NCBI RefSeq assembly: GCF_900142925.1 | Contig: NZ_FRCN01000002.1 | Coordinates: 434,001-498,000, forward strand | Origin: Chitinophaga sp. CF418 | GTDB lineage: Bacteria; Bacteroidota; Bacteroidia; Chitinophagales; Chitinophagaceae | Length of the DNA: 64,000 nucleotides | Reading direction: 5' to 3' | Part shown: piece after piece, positions 59,994-64,000 of the stretch | How the letters are laid out: each line of letters starts with the position of its first letter | How positions within the stretch are numbered: the stretch's first letter is position 1 | Translations under genes and position numbers: made by a program | The notes under the pieces: model-generated | The model's input: only the letters and a program-made list of their open reading frames with translations | The model's database searches: none | Told to the model about the DNA's origin: nothing

Positions 59994-61594
59994 AATCGAA
60001 GCTTATTTGTTTGTTATTGCTAGTTGCATGTAAAACGTCATTCGCCGGTTCTGCCCAGGATAGTTTATTGGATAAGCTGAACCTGACAATTGAAAATGCG
60101 CATGTATATGATGCAGAGAAACTGAAACAGATCAATACCCTGAGGCAGGCATTTACTGCTGCGAGGCATTTACCGCTGCAGCAGCAGTTTGAGATCTGTC
60201 AGCAGTTATATGAACAGTTTAAGGTTTTTAAATATGATTCAGCCTTTGCTTATGCCCGTAAACTGCAGGAACTGGCCCGTGAAATGAATGACTCGCAGCG
60301 GATCAATTATGCCGGCGTTAAGCTGGGGTTCGTGTTGCTTTCTTCTGGTATGTTCCGGGAGGCTGGTGATTACCTGCTGACTGTAAATGTCAATTCCCTG
60401 CCAGATACTGCCAGGGCGGAATACTACTCATTAAAGGGACGTTATTACTATGACATGTCCGATTACAGTAGTGATACTTACTTTGCACCTGCCTATACCC
60501 GCCAGGGGAATATATACATTGATTCTGCTCTGATGTTATATAAACCACATTCCTTCAATTATGACTATAGTTATGGTTTAATGTATCAGAAAAAGCAGAT
60601 GATGGACAGTGCGAAATACTATTATACGCTGACGGTCGCCCATCAGGATATAACTACGCACCAGCAGGCGATAGCTACTTCCTCGCTTGGGAATATCTAT
60701 GTAAAATTAGGCAAGCAGGACAGTGCGATCATTATGATGACAAGAGCTGCCATGGCTGATATCATGTCCTGTACAAAGGAAACAACGGCCATGTTCATTC
60801 TGGCAGAACTGCTTTTTAAAGAACGGGACGTTAAACATGCATCCCGGTATATAGAATATGCTGTAGCTGACGCCTCATTTTACGGGGCGCGTTTGCGGAA
60901 AGTGCAGGTTAGCGCCATCCTGCCTATCATCGAAGTGGAAAAGATTAATACAGTAGAGGCACAGAAAAAGCTGTTGTTTGTTTATTCCACTATTGCCACC
61001 CTCCTGTTACTGGCACTGATCTGGTTGTCAGTGATCATCTTCCGGCAGTATAAAAAACTGCAGGCTGCTCAGCAGGTAATTACTTCCGCCCATGCATTGC
61101 AACAGGAGATCAATTATAAATTGATGGAGGCCAATAAAATCAAAGAGGAATACATTGGATATTGTTTTCAGATAAACTCATCTTACCTGGACAAGATCAA
61201 GAAATTCAAGAAATTGGCTGATCAGAAATTAACTGATAATAAATATGCCGAAGTCAGGTATCTTGTTAATAATATAGATCTTAAAGAGGAGCGGGATGAA
61301 TTGTTCAGAAATTTTGACCGCATCTTCCTGAAAATATTTCCCAACTTTGTAACAGTTTTTAACTCATTTTTCAAAGAAGAAGACCGGATCAGGTTAAAAG
61401 ACAACGAACTATTGAACACAGACCTCCGGATTTTCGCCCTGATAAGGATAGGTATCAGTGACAATGTAAAAATTGCCCAGATCCTTGAATATTCAGTGAA
61501 CACTATTTACACTTATAAAACCAAGATCAAAAACAAAGCAATCATTCCAAAGGAGGAGTTTGAAGAGCGGCTTATGGACATTAAAGCGCTTTAA
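59990..61594 (+). CDS. TPR-repeat membrane protein with C-terminal DUF6377/HTH-like domain
   Basis: 534 residues. A signal peptide (LICLLLLVACKTSFAG), about 280 residues of TPR-like helices (periplasmic), one membrane helix (about 325-347, LLLLALIWLSVIIF) and a coiled coil lead to a cytoplasmic C-terminal region ending in a LuxR-like HTH (DNVKIAQILEYSVNTIYTYK). The layout is that of Bacteroidota one-component membrane regulators near SusC/D loci. It overlaps the WYL gene by ATGA, but functionally probably serves the SusC receptor that follows. Confidence 0.8.
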   Translation: MKSKLICLLLLVACKTSFAGSAQDSLLDKLNLTIENAHVYDAEKLKQINTLRQAFTAARHLPLQQQFEICQQLYEQFKVFKYDSAFAYARKLQELAREMNDSQRINYAGVKLGFVLLSSGMFREAGDYLLTVNVNSLPDTARAEYYSLKGRYYYDMSDYSSDTYFAPAYTRQGNIYIDSALMLYKPHSFNYDYSYGLMYQKKQMMDSAKYYYTLTVAHQDITTHQQAIATSSLGNIYVKLGKQDSAIIMMTRAAMADIMSCTKETTAMFILAELLFKERDVKHASRYIEYAVADASFYGARLRKVQVSAILPIIEVEKINTVEAQKKLLFVYSTIATLLLLALIWLSVIIFRQYKKLQAAQQVITSAHALQQEINYKLMEANKIKEEYIGYCFQINSSYLDKIKKFKKLADQKLTDNKYAEVRYLVNNIDLKEERDELFRNFDRIFLKIFPNFVTVFNSFFKEEDRIRLKDNELLNTDLRIFALIRIGISDNVKIAQILEYSVNTIYTYKTKIKNKAIIPKEEFEERLMDIKAL

Positions 61595-62031
61595 AACAGG
61601 TCTTTAAATGATAAGAAAACCCGGTTATTATCATTATATATCAATAATGATAATATAATATTAATAAATTGATAATCAATAAATTGCCGCTTATGAGAAC
61701 ATCTTTTGACCCAATATTTTCTATATAACGATCATATAAATTGTTAACCTGTGTCAGGCAGGTTTACTTTGACCTATCGACCGCATCAGTGAAACTATCC
61801 GTTGCAGGGAAGAACCAGTGAGACCACGTTACGATAATGTCAAAAATCCAGTTATGAAACAAACGTTCACGAGCCCTAATTAGAGTTTAGTCAGGACTTA
61901 TTGTAGTGACATTAATCACGTTGTGAAGACAATCGGTGCAGGGTTAATTATTCCACGTTTGGCGAGCTGCCAGGCTTGCCAGACCCATTCATTTAGGCAT
62001 CAATATTCCACAAACCAATAAAAACTGATCT
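61595..62031. other. AT-rich region upstream of susC
   Basis: 437 nt without a gene. An 11-bp perfect inverted repeat, TATTATCATTA / TAATGATAATA with an 8-nt loop, lies at 61626-61655 just after the regulator gene. A Crp-like site lies further along. No clear promoter boxes were found for susC. Confidence 0.6.
61906..61919 (+). promoter_or_regulatory. Crp/Fnr-like inverted repeat upstream of susC
   Basis: GTGA-N6-TCAC (GTGACATTAATCAC) matches the inner bases of the Crp consensus, 113 nt before the susC start. The assignment to a Crp-type protein is inference. Confidence 0.4.
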
Positions 62032-64000
62032 ATGACCAATCTTCTATTTCGCAAGGTGCGTCTGTTATGCTCGTTGCTACTGCTAGTAGCAGGCTTAGCC
62101 AGCGCGCAGACCAAACCCGTGACCGGTAAGATCACGGACGAAAATGGTAACCCTGTTCCCGGCGCGACTGTACAGGTAAAAGGTACAAACACGGGTACCG
62201 CTACTACTGCAGATGGCACATTCAAGTTGAACGTACCGGCAAATGCTACCTCACTGGTAGTTTCTTTTGTTGGATATGTACAGCAGGAAATTGCTATCGC
62301 AGGCAAGGCTGATTTCTCTATTTCATTGGTGCCAACCAGCACTACCCTGACGGACGTGGTCGTGGTGGGTTATGGTACTACCCGGAAGAAGGACCTCACC
62401 GGCTCCGTGGTATCCATTAAATCAGCCGACTTTAACAAAGGTATCGTGACCGCCCCCGATCAGCTGATCCAGGGTAAGGTGGCCGGTCTGATGGTGGTAG
62501 CCAACAGCGGGGCACCAGGTGGTGCTACAACGGTAAGGATCAGGGGTAACTCTTCCGTAAGAACGGGTAACCAGCCACTGTACGTAGTGGATGGAATGCC
62601 TTTGGATGGCCGTACTGCCAAACCTTCTGTAAGTGCCAATGGTCTGGGCCAGACTCCGGATGCCAACCCGTTGAACTTTATCAATTCCTTTGACATCCTC
62701 TCTATGGATGTATTGAAAGACGCGTCTGCCACCGCTATTTATGGTGCCAGGGGCGCGAACGGCGTAGTGATCATTACTACCAAGAAAGGTGCAGTGGGAA
62801 ATCCCCGCCTGGATGTAAACTACTCTGCTGGTATGAGTAAGATCCTGAAAAAACTGGACGTACTGGATGCTGCCGGTTACAGAAGCGCACTCAAACAGTA
62901 CAACCTGGCCGGTGGTGACGAAGGTTCAAGTGTAGACGCGATGCAGAGCATTCTTCGCACAGGCGTTACGCACAATGTAAACGTCGGTATCAGCGGAGGT
63001 GGCGAATCAGGTGTCTACAGAGCTTCTTTCGGTATGCTGGATCAACAGGGGATCATAAAGAAAACCGGGTTGAAGAAATATACAGCTAACCTGAATGGTC
63101 AATATAAACTGCTTGACAATAAGAGGCTGGGTGTGGATTATTATATCCAGGCAGCACATACCACTGAGCAGATTGCTCCTATTACCAGCAATGCTGGTTT
63201 TACTGGTAGTTTGATCGGTCAGGCGCTGCAATGGAACCCTACCCTGGCATTACGCAAGCCTGATGGCTCATTTAACGTGTTAGGTGTTGGTTCTGCAATC
63301 AATCCGGAAGCCATGTCTGCAGCCTACGATGATAAAGTGAACATTAACAGCATCCTGGCGAGTGTGTCTCCTTCCTATAAGTTCACCGATGAACTTGAAT
63401 ATCGTTTTAACTATAGCATCAATCACCAGGTAGGCGAAAGGGAAACACAGATTGCTTCTTTTATTAATATAGACCAGGTGTTTGGTAACGGTCAGGCCTA
63501 TTATGGCAGCAACACGCTGACTTCTCAACTGATGACACATACCCTGAACTTTAACAAGCAGATCACGCCAGCGCTCTTCCTCGGTGCCGTGATCGGGTAT
63601 GAACGTCAGAAATTTGATTATAAAGGCAGATCTGTAGGAGGTCTTGGATTTACTACGGATGAGTTGAAATACACAGACATCCTCCAGAACCCTACACAGA
63701 CTAATACATTCCTGAGCTCCTTCCGCAATCCGAAGTCTGAACTGCAATCCTATTTCGGTAGGGCGAACCTGAACTTCCTGGATAAATACCTGCTGACCGC
63801 TACTTTGAGGGCAGATGGCTCAAGTAAGTTCGGTTCTAACAATAAGTATGGTTATTTCCCTTCATTTGCAGCCAAATGGAACCTGAGCAACGAGGCTTTC
63901 CTGAAGGATAATAAAACCATCAACCAGTTAGCATTACGTGTTGGCTGGGGTATTACAGGTAACCAGGAGTTCCCGGCAGGTGCTGCCCAGGAACAATACA
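62032..64000 (+). CDS. SusC/RagA-family TonB-dependent receptor (3' truncated by window)
   Basis: 656 codons are visible of an expected 1000 or so. A signal peptide (LLCSLLLLVAGLASA|QTKP) is followed by a carboxypeptidase-like regulatory domain (about 25-105; GKITDENGNPVPGATVQVKG), the conserved linker VVVVGYGTTRKKDLTGSV, and the plug domain with LQGKVAGL-like LIQGKVAGLMVV, VRIRGNSS, PLYVVDGMP and SATAIYGARGANGVV. The start of the barrel follows. It imports large glycans or peptides with a SusD partner, which should lie beyond the window. It is preceded by a membrane regulator gene. Confidence 0.95.
   Translation, partial: MTNLLFRKVRLLCSLLLLVAGLASAQTKPVTGKITDENGNPVPGATVQVKGTNTGTATTADGTFKLNVPANATSLVVSFVGYVQQEIAIAGKADFSISLVPTSTTLTDVVVVGYGTTRKKDLTGSVVSIKSADFNKGIVTAPDQLIQGKVAGLMVVANSGAPGGATTVRIRGNSSVRTGNQPLYVVDGMPLDGRTAKPSVSANGLGQTPDANPLNFINSFDILSMDVLKDASATAIYGARGANGVVIITTKKGAVGNPRLDVNYSAGMSKILKKLDVLDAAGYRSALKQYNLAGGDEGSSVDAMQSILRTGVTHNVNVGISGGGESGVYRASFGMLDQQGIIKKTGLKKYTANLNGQYKLLDNKRLGVDYYIQAAHTTEQIAPITSNAGFTGSLIGQALQWNPTLALRKPDGSFNVLGVGSAINPEAMSAAYDDKVNINSILASVSPSYKFTDELEYRFNYSINHQVGERETQIASFINIDQVFGNGQAYYGSNTLTSQLMTHTLNFNKQITPALFLGAVIGYERQKFDYKGRSVGGLGFTTDELKYTDILQNPTQTNTFLSSFRNPKSELQSYFGRANLNFLDKYLLTATLRADGSSKFGSNNKYGYFPSFAAKWNLSNEAFLKDNKTINQLALRVGWGITGNQEFPAGAAQEQY

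Overview
The window reads as chromosome of a Bacteroidota bacterium, most likely family Chitinophagaceae (Chitinophaga-like). The evidence is a SusC/RagA-type TonB-dependent receptor, a GH97 glycosidase, a DUF6377-type TPR regulator, Bacteroidota promoters (TTTG, about 20 nt, TAnnTTTG) and weak Shine-Dalgarno use. The genus is an inference.

1-26.8 kb is mostly housekeeping. It holds a TolC-adaptor-RND efflux operon (the first gene is cut by the window edge) and an NAD-salvage cluster: NadM-Nudix and NadV, with an NrtR-type regulator nearby and an operator-like palindrome inside the nadM promoter. It also has an M28 peptidase, gcvT, a ComB-like phosphatase, a large SWIM/SNF2 ATPase, an enoyl-CoA hydratase, an S9 peptidase, HflX, a Rieske protein and an ArnT-like glycosyltransferase.

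26.9-33.8 kb, beginning at a tRNA-Asn gene, is a more AT-rich defence island. It carries an OLD-family ATPase/TOPRIM nuclease and a three-gene operon with ATGA and GTGA overlaps: a DCTPP1-like dNTP pyrophosphohydrolase, an McrB-type AAA+ protein with an EVE/YTH-like N-terminal domain, and a DUF2357/PD-(D/E)XK nuclease replacing McrC.

34-50.7 kb is accessory metabolism and regulation. It includes an S51 peptidase, an AsnC regulator divergent from a class V aminotransferase, GH97, a secreted HELGH protein and DoxX. An SDR/TetR pair has three matching operators. A 134-bp intergenic element is phased in 11-bp units. Two secreted proteins follow (one with HEMMH and an internal duplication), then AraC, a hybrid histidine kinase and a LytTR regulator.

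51.2-60 kb is the most unusual part and looks like an RNA-damage/RNA-repair locus. It has a YkuK-type RNase H-fold protein behind three tRNA-like genes packed with 5-nt spacers. One has an anticodon stem apparently stretched to 8 bp, and one has a UAU anticodon. Two very short ORFs, each with its own terminator, lie upstream. Divergently, two overlapping RlaP-type nucleotidyltransferases are coupled to a phytanoyl-CoA-type dioxygenase. A slipin follows, and between it and a WYL regulator lies a tRNA-like RNA in circularly permuted order, opened at the anticodon loop and carried on a longer stem. That is the architecture known for YrlA-type bacterial Y RNAs. No rsr/TROVE or rtcB gene is visible in the window.

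60-64 kb has a TPR/membrane regulator and the start of a SusC-type receptor that runs off the end.
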